Assembly (NCBI GenBank): GCA_964211495.1
Contig: CAXORL010000001.1
Coordinates: forward strand, 248,001-312,000
Length of the DNA: 64,000 bases
From: Faucicola osloensis_B
GTDB lineage: Bacteria; Pseudomonadota; Gammaproteobacteria; Pseudomonadales; Moraxellaceae
Reading direction: 5' to 3'
Below the pieces are notes generated by a model. The model was not told the origin of the DNA. It saw only the letters and a program-made list of their open reading frames with translations, and did not search any database. Position numbers and translations under genes: made by a program. Below are positions 26,800 through 36,934 of this stretch, piece by piece (positions within the stretch are counted from its first letter, which is position 1; each line of letters begins with the position of its first letter).

Positions 26800-27159
26800 A
26801 TGGCACCATCAACGTTACCGAGTCATATTAAGCAACTGGTCGATAAAAAAAACTACGTCATCGCCATCAAAACCCACGCCCAAGAGCAGGGGATTAGCTT
26901 AGACGAGGCAAAACAACAAATTGATGCGTATGAAAACCAAGCGTTAGCGGCAAACAGTCAAACGCCGCCTACTGCCCATCCTGCGCCATCAGCAGGGGCT
27001 AAAGAACCAGGCTTTAGCACATTGACACAAGGGCTTGATAATCATCTTAAACAAGAAAATATCACCCTACCGTTATTGCCAAGATGGGTGAAACGCGTGA
27101 GTGTTATTATCTTAGTCATTCTGATAATAGGTTGGTTGTTTTATCGATTGTTTAAATAA
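26800..27159 (+). CDS. Small membrane protein with L7/L12-like N-terminal motif
   Basis: A 119-residue protein with a single C-terminal transmembrane helix (about residues 96-115) and no signal peptide, so it is probably tail-anchored with its N-terminus in the cytoplasm. The N-terminal segment (LVDKKNYVIAIKTHAQEQ followed by GISLDEAKQQID) resembles the helix motif of ribosomal protein L7/L12 C-terminal-like mini-domains. A Pro/Ala-rich linker follows. The ATG at 26800 is chosen for its GAGGAA SD 6 nt upstream. It ends at a shared terminator. Function is unknown. Confidence 0.72.
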   Translation: MAPSTLPSHIKQLVDKKNYVIAIKTHAQEQGISLDEAKQQIDAYENQALAANSQTPPTAHPAPSAGAKEPGFSTLTQGLDNHLKQENITLPLLPRWVKRVSVIILVILIIGWLFYRLFK

Positions 27160-27188
27160 TCGATAGTTTAGATGATAGGCGTTGCAAT

Positions 27189-27222
27189 AAAAAAAGCGTA
27201 TGACGATTCAATACGCTTTTTT
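27189..27222. terminator. Bidirectional intrinsic terminator
   Basis: AAAAAAGCGTAT / ATACGCTTTTTT with a 9-nt loop lies between convergent genes. Confidence 0.9.
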
Positions 27223-27251
27223 AATGAAATGCTCGTGTTGTTGGACTGCAA

Positions 27252-27563
27252 TTAATTGCCGATTTGCATATATTTTTGGAAGTTTTCGGCATAGTCGTCG
27301 ATATTGTCAGACAGCATACGCTCAAAATTCTTGGTGAAATGTTCGATAATATCTTGCTTTTCTTTGGCGTAGTCACTGCCTTTGACAAAGCCAGTGGCGG
27401 CTGTCCATGCGCTAAAACGCGCGACTGCATACAGCATGGAGGCATTGATTTTACCTGCGTGTATATCATCGGTGCGAAGGGTATTGGCAAGCTGGATAAA
27501 CTCATCAGCACGCTCATAAAACGCGTTCATTTCTTCGGTGATTTGGTTGGTGTTTTCGCTCAT
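27252..27563 (-). CDS. DUF3144 family protein
   Basis: A 103-residue soluble helical protein of the DUF3144 family. The signature FYERADEFIQLANTL is at about residues 15-29, followed by INASMLYAVARFSAWTAATGF. AGAGAAA lies upstream of the ATG. It follows metK by about 90 nt on the same strand and may be co-transcribed, though no functional link is known. Confidence 0.85.
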   Translation of the reverse strand: MSENTNQITEEMNAFYERADEFIQLANTLRTDDIHAGKINASMLYAVARFSAWTAATGFVKGSDYAKEKQDIIEHFTKNFERMLSDNIDDYAENFQKYMQIGN

Positions 27564-27651
27564 AATTTTTCTCTACAATTTTCTACCATCAATTAAACGT
27601 TAAAAAGGTGCGTAAAACGCACCCTACAAATCTTGTACTTGGTCAATAAAA

Positions 27652-28818
27652 TTATAAACCCGCGTCTGCTTTAAGTAGTGCCGCGCGGTCGGTACGCTCC
27701 CAAGTAAAAGCGGTTTCAGTGCCTTGGCGACCAAAGTGACCATAGCTTGCTGTTTGCTCATACATGGGCTGGAGTAGGTTAAGCATACGCGTGATACCAT
27801 ATGGACGTAAATCAAAATGCTGGCGGATAAAGTCGACAATCTTGTCATCGCTGATTTTGCCCGTGCCAAAAGTATTGACAGAAATAGAGGTTGGCTCTGC
27901 CACCCCAATGGCATAACTTACTTGAATTTCACAGCGCTCCGCCAGTCCTGCCGCTACGATATTTTTGGCAACATAACGCCCTGCATAGGCTGCACTGCGG
28001 TCAACTTTTGATGGATCTTTACCTGAGAACGCACCGCCGCCGTGACGTGCCATACCGCCATACGTGTCTACGATAATTTTACGACCCGTCAAACCCGCAT
28101 CCCCTACAGGACCACCAATCACAAATAACCCCGTTGGGTTGATATGATACTTCGTGTCCTTGTGCAGCATCGCGGCTGGGATGACAGGCTTGATGATTTC
28201 TTCCATCACTGCCTCATGCAAGTCTTTTTGCGAGATACTGGGATCGTGTTGGGTTGATAGTACCAGCGCATCAATAAACGCAGGTTTGTCGCCATCATAG
28301 CGTACCGTGACTTGCGCTTTGGCATCGGGACGCAGCCAAGCCAATGTGCCGTCTTTACGTAATTGAGCTTGCTTTTCCATCAAACGATGGGAAAACTGAA
28401 TGGGAGCAGGCATCAACACATCCGTCTCATGGGTGGCATAACCAAACATCAAACCTTGGTCACCGGCACCTTGCTCTTCAGGGCGCGAGCGGTCAACGCC
28501 TTGGGCGATTTCTGGGGATTGTTTGCCAAGCATATTGATAACCGCACAGGTGGCGCCATCAAAGCCCAATTCTGAGCTATTGTAGCCAACGCGCAGGACG
28601 GTATCACGCACGATTTTTTCAAAATCGACATTGGCGGTGGTAGAGATTTCACCCGCCAGCACCACGCCGCCTGTTTTGGTCAAGGTTTCGCACGCCACAC
28701 GGGCATGGATGTCTTGCTCAAGGATGGCGTCAAGGATAGCATCAGAGATTTGGTCAGCGAGTTTGTCTGGGTGACCTTCACTGACAGATTCAGAGGTAAA
28801 TAGTTGATATTCACGCAT
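27652..28818 (-). CDS. metK: S-adenosylmethionine synthase
   Basis: A 388-residue enzyme making SAM from methionine and ATP. Conserved segments: FTSESVSEGHPDKLADQISDA at the start, the hexapeptide-region GAGDQGLMFGYA near 120, and GGGAFSGKDPSKVDRSAAY near 260. Length equals that of typical bacterial MetK. GAGAAA precedes the ATG. No SAM riboswitch is seen in the leader. The divergent neighbour is uvrB, 440 nt away. Confidence 0.98.
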   Translation of the reverse strand: MREYQLFTSESVSEGHPDKLADQISDAILDAILEQDIHARVACETLTKTGGVVLAGEISTTANVDFEKIVRDTVLRVGYNSSELGFDGATCAVINMLGKQSPEIAQGVDRSRPEEQGAGDQGLMFGYATHETDVLMPAPIQFSHRLMEKQAQLRKDGTLAWLRPDAKAQVTVRYDGDKPAFIDALVLSTQHDPSISQKDLHEAVMEEIIKPVIPAAMLHKDTKYHINPTGLFVIGGPVGDAGLTGRKIIVDTYGGMARHGGGAFSGKDPSKVDRSAAYAGRYVAKNIVAAGLAERCEIQVSYAIGVAEPTSISVNTFGTGKISDDKIVDFIRQHFDLRPYGITRMLNLLQPMYEQTASYGHFGRQGTETAFTWERTDRAALLKADAGL

Positions 28819-29260
28819 TTAATTTTCTCATTACATCAAGGGTGATAGAAAATTAATCGCTTTGCAAACCTATCTCTATTTTACATTTTTAAAAAGAGAA
28901 CAAAGCAAAAATAGAAAGTCACGGACTGCGATACAGCACGAGCAAGTTTGCAAAATGATTAACGAAAAAATGATTAATATGACTAATAGCAAAATGACTC
29001 ATACAAGTCACTGCCGCTACAGTGGAAACAGTCAGGGGATATTATAAGGGATTTTGCCAAATTAACCTAATGCTTTTAAATGCCTAACTGGAATAGGCTA
29101 ATGGGGTAATTTTAACAAGTTTGATGATGTATGGTTTGTTAATGGGTGGCCTTTTTTGATATAACCAGTCACTGATACAATATTTCGCGTTATTTTGCTT
29201 TAACTTCTCACCCATCAACCCCATTATTTACCCATCTGTGACTACGATAAAGACAATAAA
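28819..29260. other. Divergent metK-uvrB intergenic region
   Basis: This 442-nt gap contains no convincing gene or RNA. A candidate uvrB promoter TTTTGA (29154-29159), 16-nt spacer, TACAAT (29176-29181) is visible. No LexA-type CTGT-N8-ACAG box was found. Confidence 0.5.
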
Positions 29261-31378
29261 ATGCGACCACCTCAATCTTCTCGCTCCGAACGTGAACTTA
29301 GCCAACTTGCCCGCCAAATCCAAGATGATGCCCAAATCACGGGTGTCAATGCCAGTGGCACCCAAATCTCGAGTAAACCTTTTGAGATGGTGACCGAATT
29401 TGAACCCTCAGGCGACCAACCGCAAGCGATTGCCAAATTGGTTGACGGCATTGAGCGCGGTATGCACGGTCAGCTGCTCTTGGGGGTGACAGGCTCAGGT
29501 AAAACCTACACTATGGCAAAAGTGATTTCCCAATGCCAGCGTCCTACCATTATCATGGCACACAACAAAACCCTTGCCGCCCAGCTATATGGCGAGTTTA
29601 AGGCGTTCTTTCCGCACAATGCTGTGGAGTATTTTGTCAGTTATTACGACTATTATCAGCCTGAAGCGTACGTACCTGCCAGTGATACCTTTATCGAAAA
29701 AGACAGCGCCATTAACGACCATATCGACCAAATGCGACTGTCCGCTACGCGTGCGCTACTCGAACGTCGAGACGCCATTATCATTGCATCGGTATCTTGT
29801 ATCTATGGTCTCGGTGACCCAGAAAGCTACCTAAAAATGCTTCTTCACATCGTAGTGGGTGACAAAATCGACCGCACCGCCATGCTCAAACGCTTGGTGG
29901 AGCTACAATATACGCGTAACGAGCTTGACTTTGGGCGAGGTACTTACCGTTTGCGTGGTGAAGTGCTGGATATTTACCCAGCTGAGTCTGAACAGCTTGC
30001 GGTGCGCATCAGTATGTTTGATGATGAAGTGGAAAAAATCACTTGGTTTGACCCGTTGACAGGCAAGAACGTGCGCAGTGTGCCACGCATTACCATCTAT
30101 CCAAAATCTCACTACGTCACCCCACGAGACAAGCTAGAAAGAGCCAGTGGCACTATCAAAGCCGAGCTTGAACAACGCCTTGAGTATTTTCGAGCGCATG
30201 ACAAACTGATTGAAGCGCAGCGTATCAAAGAACGCACCACTTATGATTTGGAAATGATTCAACAGCTTGGCTACTGTAACGGCATTGAGAACTATTCGCG
30301 CCATTTATCGGGACGTCCTGCGGGTGAAGCACCGCCGACCTTGTTTGACTATATCCCGCCCGACGCCTTGTTATTTATTGACGAAAGCCATGTAACCGTG
30401 CCACAAGTCGGCGCGATGTATAAAGGCGATAGAAGTCGTAAAGAAACCTTGGTCAATTATGGCTTTCGCCTACCGTCTGCGATGGATAACCGCCCGCTGA
30501 TGTTTGAAGAATGGGAGCGCATTACCCCTGCGACCATTTTTGTGTCGGCGACCCCTGCCCAATATGAGCTTGAGCATAGCGAGCAGGTCGTAGAGCAAGT
30601 GGTACGTCCGACCGGTCTAGTTGATCCACAGCTTGAGATTCGCCCTGTCTTGACCCAAGTTGATGATGTGCTATCAGAAATCAACATTCGTAAAGCCAAA
30701 GATGAGCGAGTGCTGATTACCACGCTCACTAAACGCATGGCAGAAGATTTGACCAGTTATCTAAAAGAATACAATATCAAAGTCGCTTATTTGCACTCGG
30801 ATATCGACACGGTGGAGCGGATGAAAATCATCCACGAACTGCGTACAGGCGTGCATGATGTGCTGGTCGGTATCAACCTGTTGCGTGAGGGTTTGGATAT
30901 GCCTGAGGTGAGCTTGGTGGCGATTTTTGATGCGGATAAAGAAGGATTTTTACGCTCGGAGCGTTCACTCATTCAGACCATCGGTCGTGCCGCGCGCCAT
31001 GTCAATGGTAAGGCGATTTTATACGCTGACAGCATTACCCCTAGTATGCAAAAGGCGATTGAAGAAACCGAGCGTCGCCGTGCCAAACAGATGGCGTATA
31101 ACGAAGAACATGGTATCACGCCGACCTCCGCTCGCCGTCAGATTACCGACAAAATCGACACAGGCGAGGCAGAAGCCCCGAATGATAACCAAGCGATTGC
31201 GGTCACCCATGCGTTTCCCGATGTGGATATTTCGATTTTGCGTTCGCCTGATTTGCTAGCCAAAGAGATTGCACGGTTAGAAAAAGAGATGAAATCCTTG
31301 TCGCGTGATTTGAAGTTTGAGGAAGCGGCAAAAGTGCGCGATAAAGTGGTAAGCCTAAGAGAGTTTGTGCTGCAATAA
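29261..31378 (+). CDS. uvrB: UvrABC nucleotide excision repair subunit B
   Basis: A 705-residue helicase-like subunit that verifies damage in nucleotide excision repair. Walker A GVTGSGKTYTMA is at about 74-85, the beta-hairpin sits around YYDYYQPEAYVPASDTFIEKD, and helicase motif II is LLFIDESHVT. The C-terminal UVR domain (LEKEMKSLSRDLKFEEAAKVRD) binds UvrC. The N-terminus extends about 35 residues before the SKPFEMVTEFEPSGDQPQAI start seen in E. coli, so a downstream start is possible, although no strong SD favours it. Confidence 0.97.
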   Translation: MRPPQSSRSERELSQLARQIQDDAQITGVNASGTQISSKPFEMVTEFEPSGDQPQAIAKLVDGIERGMHGQLLLGVTGSGKTYTMAKVISQCQRPTIIMAHNKTLAAQLYGEFKAFFPHNAVEYFVSYYDYYQPEAYVPASDTFIEKDSAINDHIDQMRLSATRALLERRDAIIIASVSCIYGLGDPESYLKMLLHIVVGDKIDRTAMLKRLVELQYTRNELDFGRGTYRLRGEVLDIYPAESEQLAVRISMFDDEVEKITWFDPLTGKNVRSVPRITIYPKSHYVTPRDKLERASGTIKAELEQRLEYFRAHDKLIEAQRIKERTTYDLEMIQQLGYCNGIENYSRHLSGRPAGEAPPTLFDYIPPDALLFIDESHVTVPQVGAMYKGDRSRKETLVNYGFRLPSAMDNRPLMFEEWERITPATIFVSATPAQYELEHSEQVVEQVVRPTGLVDPQLEIRPVLTQVDDVLSEINIRKAKDERVLITTLTKRMAEDLTSYLKEYNIKVAYLHSDIDTVERMKIIHELRTGVHDVLVGINLLREGLDMPEVSLVAIFDADKEGFLRSERSLIQTIGRAARHVNGKAILYADSITPSMQKAIEETERRRAKQMAYNEEHGITPTSARRQITDKIDTGEAEAPNDNQAIAVTHAFPDVDISILRSPDLLAKEIARLEKEMKSLSRDLKFEEAAKVRDKVVSLREFVLQ

Positions 31379-31411
31379 TGGTGGACGATGGGTGTTGCAT
31401 TAGCGATTTTA

Positions 31412-31441
31412 CCCCAAGAACAGTAATAGCTTTTCTTGGGG
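31412..31441. terminator. Hairpin between uvrB and mgtC-like gene
   Basis: CCCCAAGAA / TTCTTGGGG arms enclose a 12-nt loop in the convergent gap. U-tracts on both sides are poor, so termination strength is uncertain. Confidence 0.5.
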
Positions 31442-31471
31442 CAAGTTTAAGCTGTCATCCAGCTTTTTACA

Positions 31472-32026
31472 TTAAGCATCATCATTATCTTTACTAAGTT
31501 TTTCTTTTAACGGACTAACAAAATAAAAAATCCCTACCATAAACACACTAATCAATACTGCAATCTCTAGCCGTCCCATCGCCACTGCCACGCCCACACA
31601 GCCTGCCGACCAAATCGCAGCCGCTGTCGACGTCCCTTCTATCATGCCATCTTTTTTGAGAATTGCACCGCCGCCGATAAAGCCAATCCCCGTTACCACG
31701 CCGCTTACGATGCGCCCCATCGCACTGGGGTCTTCGCCTTGCACTTCAAACGCCAGCAGCGCAAAACTACAGCTTGCTAGGCTTACCAGCGGAAAAGTGC
31801 GCAGCCCAATGTTTTGTCGACTGTTCTCACGATTGTAGCCTACAGGTAATACCAACACAAATGCTATCACCATTTGAAACATGTGAACTACCATCAATTT
31901 CCAATCTAAATCAAATAAATTACCTACAAAATTATCCATCATGTCACCCACAAACGAGTCAAAAAAAGTTGAAATTTTATCCGATAAAAATAAAAAAATA
32001 GCATGAAAATGTAATAACAAAGTCAT
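31472..32026 (-). CDS. MgtC/SapB family membrane protein
   Basis: An inner-membrane protein of the MgtC/SapB family, 184 residues from the chosen ATG at 32026. Four hydrophobic helices are visible, with the signature LPVGYNRENSRQNIGLRTFPLVSLASC, then GRIVSGVVTGIGFIGGGAILK and GTSTAAAIWSAGCVGVAVAMG. MgtC proteins are linked to Mg2+ homeostasis and F-ATPase modulation; this one lacks the extra C-terminal cytoplasmic domain of Salmonella MgtC and is closer to SapB. The start is uncertain: two later Met codons (31945, 31942) with GGGTG nearby are alternatives. Confidence 0.85.
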   Translation of the reverse strand: MTLLLHFHAIFLFLSDKISTFFDSFVGDMMDNFVGNLFDLDWKLMVVHMFQMVIAFVLVLPVGYNRENSRQNIGLRTFPLVSLASCSFALLAFEVQGEDPSAMGRIVSGVVTGIGFIGGGAILKKDGMIEGTSTAAAIWSAGCVGVAVAMGRLEIAVLISVFMVGIFYFVSPLKEKLSKDNDDA

Positions 32027-32121
32027 TATGGTTTGTGACCAAAAAACGTCATTAATTATGGCATAATAGTCACATTGAATGAGAATAATTTTTAACAACA
32101 CATTGCGAGCTAAAGAAATAT

Positions 32122-34821
32122 ATGACCAACGTCACCGAAACCAACCAAACTGAAAACCCACAGCTATTAAACACCGAAATGCCCGATGTACCCGCTAATA
32201 TACCCACACCAGACCCCAGTTTAAATAGTCACCAATTAAATAGTAATCAACCGCAAAAAATCTACCTAAAAGACTACACGCCGCCGGTCTTTAGTGTCAA
32301 TCACATTGACCTTAACATTGAGTTGTTTGATGGCGCTGATAAAAAGCATGCAACCGTCACCGCCAATCTTGATATGACAAGAAACACGGCAGGTGATTTG
32401 GTACTCTTTGGACGAGAATTACAACTTGAATCAATTACCTTAAACGGCAAAACTTTAAGCGAAAGCGACTACCAACTAGACCAAGAAAGCCTAACGATTG
32501 TTAACGCGCCAGACACTTGTCAGATTACCACCGTTGTCACCATCGTGCCGCAAACCAATACCAGTCTTGAAGGTTTATACCAAGCAGGGGAAGGGGCGGA
32601 CAAAATGTTCTGTACCCAGTGTGAGCCAGAAGGGTTTCGTAAAATTACCTTTTATCCAGACCGTCCCGATGTGCTTGCTACCTTTACCACACGCATTGAA
32701 GCCGATAAAACTTACCCAACGCTATTGGCAAATGGTAACTTAATCGACCAAGGGGAGCTTGCGGGCGACCGTCATTTTGCGGTGTGGCAAGACCCCACCA
32801 AAAAACCAAGTTATCTATTCGCTTGCGTGATGGCAGATTTGGACGTATTGACCGACCATTACACCACTAGCGAAGGGCGTAAGGTGCTGCTTGAATTGTA
32901 CGCCAAGCATGAGAACATCGAGCAGTGCCATGTCGGCATGCAAGCGTTAAAAGACTCAATGAAATGGGACGAAGACAACTACGGACGAGCGTATGACCTT
33001 GACCGCTATATGATTGTGGCGGTTAGCCAGTTTAATATGGGCGCGATGGAAAACAAAGGATTAAATATCTTTAACACCGCTTGCGTCCTATCTAGCCCAG
33101 AGACCACCACCGATCGCCGTAATTTTAATGTCAAAGCAGTGATTGCCCATGAATACTTCCATAACTGGACGGGCAACCGTATCACCTGCCGTGACTGGTT
33201 TCAGCTATGCCTAAAAGAAGGCTTTACCGTATTTCGTGACCAGTCTTTTTCCGAAAGTCTGCATTCTGCTGCGGTACAGCGGATTGATGATGTGGCAACA
33301 TTGCGAGCGGCGCAGTTTCCTGAAGATGCCAGCCCATTGGCGCACCCGCCACGCCCTGACCATTTTGTTGAGATTAACAATTTCTACACTGCCACAGTGT
33401 ACGAGAAAGGCGCAGAAATCGTGCGCATGATTGCCAATACGCTTGGCAAAGAAAAATTCCGCCAAGGCACGGACGAATATTTTCGCCGTTATGACGGGCA
33501 AGCGATCACGGTAGAAGACTTGTTATCTGCACTGAGCGTTGCAGACCCAAGTATTGAAACATTTATTGATTGGTATACCCAGCCAGGCACGCCGACGTTA
33601 TCAGGGTATTTTGAAAAAACAGCTGACAAGCTTATCTTGACGCTAAGCCAACACACGCGCCAAGTGGCAGGCTATCCTGCACCAAAAGCCTTGCCGATTC
33701 CTGTTAAAATGGCGATTTTTAACCGTGCCAATGGACAACTGGTACACGAAGATTTGGTGGTACTGCGCGAAGACAGTCAGACCTTTAACTTTGATGGTTT
33801 GTTTACCACAGCGGATTTTGACCCTGTGGTGTCATTGCTTCGTGATTTTTCCGCGCCTGTTCAGCTCAATTTTGAGTATAGCAATGATGATTTGGCGTTT
33901 TTGATGCAATATGAGACCAATGGCTTTAACCGTTGGCAAGCGGCACAGTTGTTGGTCAATCGTATTTTATTGCAAAATGCTGATACCGATGCCTATATCA
34001 CGGCATTAAAAGCCAGTCTGCCAGCGCTATCAGAAACCGATCCCATGCTAGCGGCGCGGTTACTAGATATGCCAAGCGAGCGAGAGCTAGGCAGTGCGAT
34101 TCAAACCGACTATGACCCTAGCCAAGTTCGTGCCCGTCATCAAGCGGTCAAAAAAGCCGTGGCGGTAGAGCTTAAAGACATTTGGCAAAGTGCGTATGCC
34201 AAACTGCCGATTACCGCGTATGAAGATACAGCCGAAGCCATGGGCGTGCGGGCATGGCGAAATGTGGTGCTGGATATGGCGTTATTGGCAGGCGTGAATG
34301 ATGCCAAACACTGGGCGATTACCCAGTACCAACAAGCGTCTTGTATGACTGAGCGTTTAGGCGCGTTAAATGCGGCAGTGGCGCATGGTTTGCCCCAAAA
34401 AGCTGAATGGCTGGCCGATTTTTACCAACGCTTTCATCATGATGCATTGGTGATGGATTTATGGTTTGGTGTCCAAGCCAATGACAGTCAGGCGAGCGTT
34501 GCCGATATTTTTGCGTTAACCTCACATCAAGACTTTGACATCAATACCCCAAACCGGGTGCGTGCGGTGTTCGGCGGATTGCTTGCGCAGCCTACCAAAA
34601 TTTGGACACAGCAGGGCGTTGAGCAGTATTTGAGCATGATGCAAGATTTGGATAAACGTAACCCACTGTTGGCGTCGCGTTTGATTCAAGGTTTATCAAA
34701 TTGGAATGCCTTGGTAGCAGACAAAAAGTCAATGGTTAAACAGGCTTTGATATTAAGCCAAGCTAATATGTCATCCAAAAATGTGAAGGAAACCTTGCAA
34801 AGTATGCTCAATAATCTTTAA
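32122..34821 (+). CDS. pepN: Aminopeptidase N
   Basis: An 899-residue M1 zinc metallopeptidase removing N-terminal residues from peptides in the cytoplasm. The exopeptidase motif GAMENKGLNIF is near residue 311, and the zinc motif HEYFHNWTGNR with the downstream Glu in LKEGFTVFRDQ follows. An N-terminal extension of about 48 Asn/Thr/Pro-rich residues precedes the usual YLKDYTPPVF start, so a later start cannot be excluded; the SD is weak. It begins a plus-strand run of genes but its 55-nt gap to the MFS gene leaves the operon status open. Confidence 0.96.
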   Translation: MTNVTETNQTENPQLLNTEMPDVPANIPTPDPSLNSHQLNSNQPQKIYLKDYTPPVFSVNHIDLNIELFDGADKKHATVTANLDMTRNTAGDLVLFGRELQLESITLNGKTLSESDYQLDQESLTIVNAPDTCQITTVVTIVPQTNTSLEGLYQAGEGADKMFCTQCEPEGFRKITFYPDRPDVLATFTTRIEADKTYPTLLANGNLIDQGELAGDRHFAVWQDPTKKPSYLFACVMADLDVLTDHYTTSEGRKVLLELYAKHENIEQCHVGMQALKDSMKWDEDNYGRAYDLDRYMIVAVSQFNMGAMENKGLNIFNTACVLSSPETTTDRRNFNVKAVIAHEYFHNWTGNRITCRDWFQLCLKEGFTVFRDQSFSESLHSAAVQRIDDVATLRAAQFPEDASPLAHPPRPDHFVEINNFYTATVYEKGAEIVRMIANTLGKEKFRQGTDEYFRRYDGQAITVEDLLSALSVADPSIETFIDWYTQPGTPTLSGYFEKTADKLILTLSQHTRQVAGYPAPKALPIPVKMAIFNRANGQLVHEDLVVLREDSQTFNFDGLFTTADFDPVVSLLRDFSAPVQLNFEYSNDDLAFLMQYETNGFNRWQAAQLLVNRILLQNADTDAYITALKASLPALSETDPMLAARLLDMPSERELGSAIQTDYDPSQVRARHQAVKKAVAVELKDIWQSAYAKLPITAYEDTAEAMGVRAWRNVVLDMALLAGVNDAKHWAITQYQQASCMTERLGALNAAVAHGLPQKAEWLADFYQRFHHDALVMDLWFGVQANDSQASVADIFALTSHQDFDINTPNRVRAVFGGLLAQPTKIWTQQGVEQYLSMMQDLDKRNPLLASRLIQGLSNWNALVADKKSMVKQALILSQANMSSKNVKETLQSMLNNL

Positions 34822-34876
34822 AATGCAAGCTTAAATGCTGACAAGCCGTGTCAATAAAATCAAGGGGTAACGCAAA

Positions 34877-36118
34877 ATGTCACAATCTGAGCGACAACAG
34901 ATTATATTTTGCTTTATCCTAGCGACTACCGCGCTTGCCGTGGCAATGGGAGTCGGGCGATTTGCCTTTACACCGATTTTGCCTTTGATGATACAAGAAG
35001 GCACAGTCCATCTTGCGCAAACGGCATGGTTATCAAGTAGCAACTATATTGGCTATTTGGTCGGGGCGCTGTCACTGCTTAAAAGTAAGCGGCACCCGCT
35101 TTTTGTCGTCTTAGGTCTCACCTTAGTGACGCTTACCACTTGGCTGGCTTCGCTAAGCAGCTTTGGCTGGTTAATGATGTTACGCTTTTTGGCGGGTGTG
35201 GCAAGCGCTTGGGTGCTGGTATCTATCAGTGCGTTTGCAATCAATTGGTTAAAATCAAGACAGGTAGCCAGCAGTGGTTTGATTTATACGGGTGTCGGTA
35301 TCGGTATCACCCTTACAGGATTGATTTGTAGCTATTTTATTTTTCAACCAGCGACGGCGACTATCGCGGCTCAGTCATTATCGAGTCGATTATGGCAGTA
35401 TTTAGGGGTGATTGCACTGCTCGCCACCCTGCTTGTCACCTTTCTACTGGCGAAAATCTCCTCGCAGTTTGCCTCAACAGCCGCTGCCAAAACCTCTCAT
35501 ATCAAAGCCACTCATACCAATTCTACTTCTTCTAGCATACCTGCACCTGCCAAGCTAAAATTAGCGAATGTATTAACCGCCTACGGCTTATTTGGGTTTG
35601 GCTATATTTTACCTGCGACTTTTTTGCCACAAATCGCCAAGCAATGGTTGTCGGGGCAAAGTTATTTGCTGATTTGGCCATTTTTTGGGTTGGCAGCGGC
35701 TTTGTCAGTGGTGTTGTCACAGGGGTTACAACGCCGTTATAACAATGTTTCTTTGCTCGGCGTTTGGCGAGTGTCGCAAATCATCATGGCGGTTGGCACG
35801 TTATTGCCTGCGCTTTGGCAGTCATTGACAGGTTTGATGTTGTCAGCGCTGATGGTGGGCGGCACCTTTATGGTGGTGACGATGGCAGGGCTGCAAGTGG
35901 TGGCAAGCCAAGTCACGCACTACCCTAAATACAACTTAAGTGCACTGATGACGGCAAGTTTTGCGTTTGGGCAGCTTATCGGACCCTTAACCGCGCTAGT
36001 TGCAACAGGCAAAAATATTTGGCTTGCGTTGTTGCCCGTCTCTGCCATCGTTTTGCTTATTGGGGTGGCGCTACTTTGGCGACCATATCAACATCAACAA
36101 TCATCAAATCATATTTAA
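34877..36118 (+). CDS. YbfB/YjiJ family MFS transporter
   Basis: A 413-residue 12-helix transporter of the YbfB/YjiJ type. Its start AVAMGVGRFAFTPILPLMIQE followed by WLSSSNYIGYLVGALSLL is typical of that family. A hydrophilic Thr/Ser/Lys loop (TSHIKATHTNSTSSS) separates the two six-helix halves. AAGGGGTAA is the SD. It heads a five-gene plus-strand run with a nitroreductase 21 nt downstream. Substrate is unknown. Confidence 0.88.
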   Translation: MSQSERQQIIFCFILATTALAVAMGVGRFAFTPILPLMIQEGTVHLAQTAWLSSSNYIGYLVGALSLLKSKRHPLFVVLGLTLVTLTTWLASLSSFGWLMMLRFLAGVASAWVLVSISAFAINWLKSRQVASSGLIYTGVGIGITLTGLICSYFIFQPATATIAAQSLSSRLWQYLGVIALLATLLVTFLLAKISSQFASTAAAKTSHIKATHTNSTSSSIPAPAKLKLANVLTAYGLFGFGYILPATFLPQIAKQWLSGQSYLLIWPFFGLAAALSVVLSQGLQRRYNNVSLLGVWRVSQIIMAVGTLLPALWQSLTGLMLSALMVGGTFMVVTMAGLQVVASQVTHYPKYNLSALMTASFAFGQLIGPLTALVATGKNIWLALLPVSAIVLLIGVALLWRPYQHQQSSNHI

Positions 36119-36139
36119 ATCACTTTTAACGGGGCAACC

Positions 36140-36895
36140 ATGAATAATCAAACTGTGAGTAATCAAACCATTGAACTTTTACAAAATCATCGGGTGTATC
36201 GAGAATTTGACAGTAGCGCCACCGTGCCGGATTCGCAGTTAAATGACATCATCAAATGCGCCCAGCAAGCGCCCAGTTGGCAAAATGGACAGCACTACAG
36301 CATTATCAATATTAGCGATAAGGCATTACGTCAAAAAATCGTCGATTTGCAGCCGCGCAACCCACAGATTGCCCAATGTAGCGTGTTTTTGGTATTTGTG
36401 ATGGATGGCTATCGCGCCTATTTGAGCAGTGAAGCGTATGATGGCAGCTTTGAGGGGTTTAAGGATAGTGATACATTGATTACCCTCGCTACCGATACGG
36501 CATTGGCGGCGCAAAATGCCACGGTGGCGGCAGAGAGTTTGGGTTATGCTACCTGTCCGATTGGCGGTTTGCGTATGATTGCCAATGACTTAATCGAACT
36601 GCTTAAGCTACCAAAATATACCTATCCAATTTTTGGCTTATGTATCGGTAAACCTAGCGTGGAAATGCGCCTAAAACCGCGTTTACCAAAATCTGCGGTG
36701 TATTTTGAAAACCAATACAATACTGAAAACTTGCCGCAAATGCTCGCCGATTACGAGCAAACCATTTTGGCGTTTAATGAAGCGCGTGAGCGTAAGCCAT
36801 ACCGTCAAAAATTTGCCGATTACTATAGTCAACCGTATGTCGCTGCTGCAGAAGATTGGCTCAAAGCGCAGGGTTTTTTGACAAAACAAAAATAA
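36140..36895 (+). CDS. NfsA-like flavin nitroreductase (first of two)
   Basis: A 251-residue FMN-dependent NAD(P)H oxidoreductase of the NfsA/FRP group. The FMN-binding NHRVYREFDSS is at residues 17-27, then APSWQNGQHY. The central AAESLGYATCPIGGLR and the C-terminal MRLKPRLPKSAVYFENQY segments match the family. It likely reduces nitro compounds or quinones. It lies 21 nt after the MFS gene and 39 nt before the uracil permease start, and a paralogue occurs 3.2 kb downstream. The physiological substrate is unknown. Confidence 0.87.
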   Translation: MNNQTVSNQTIELLQNHRVYREFDSSATVPDSQLNDIIKCAQQAPSWQNGQHYSIINISDKALRQKIVDLQPRNPQIAQCSVFLVFVMDGYRAYLSSEAYDGSFEGFKDSDTLITLATDTALAAQNATVAAESLGYATCPIGGLRMIANDLIELLKLPKYTYPIFGLCIGKPSVEMRLKPRLPKSAVYFENQYNTENLPQMLADYEQTILAFNEARERKPYRQKFADYYSQPYVAAAEDWLKAQGFLTKQK

Positions 36896-36934
36896 CGTGT
36901 AAAATTCGCGCAGTTGACAGATGAGAGCAAAATT

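Noticed and set aside
28950..29060. Possible LexA box in the uvrB upstream region
   Set aside because: CTACAGTGGAAACAG looks similar but does not fit CTGT-N8-ACAG.
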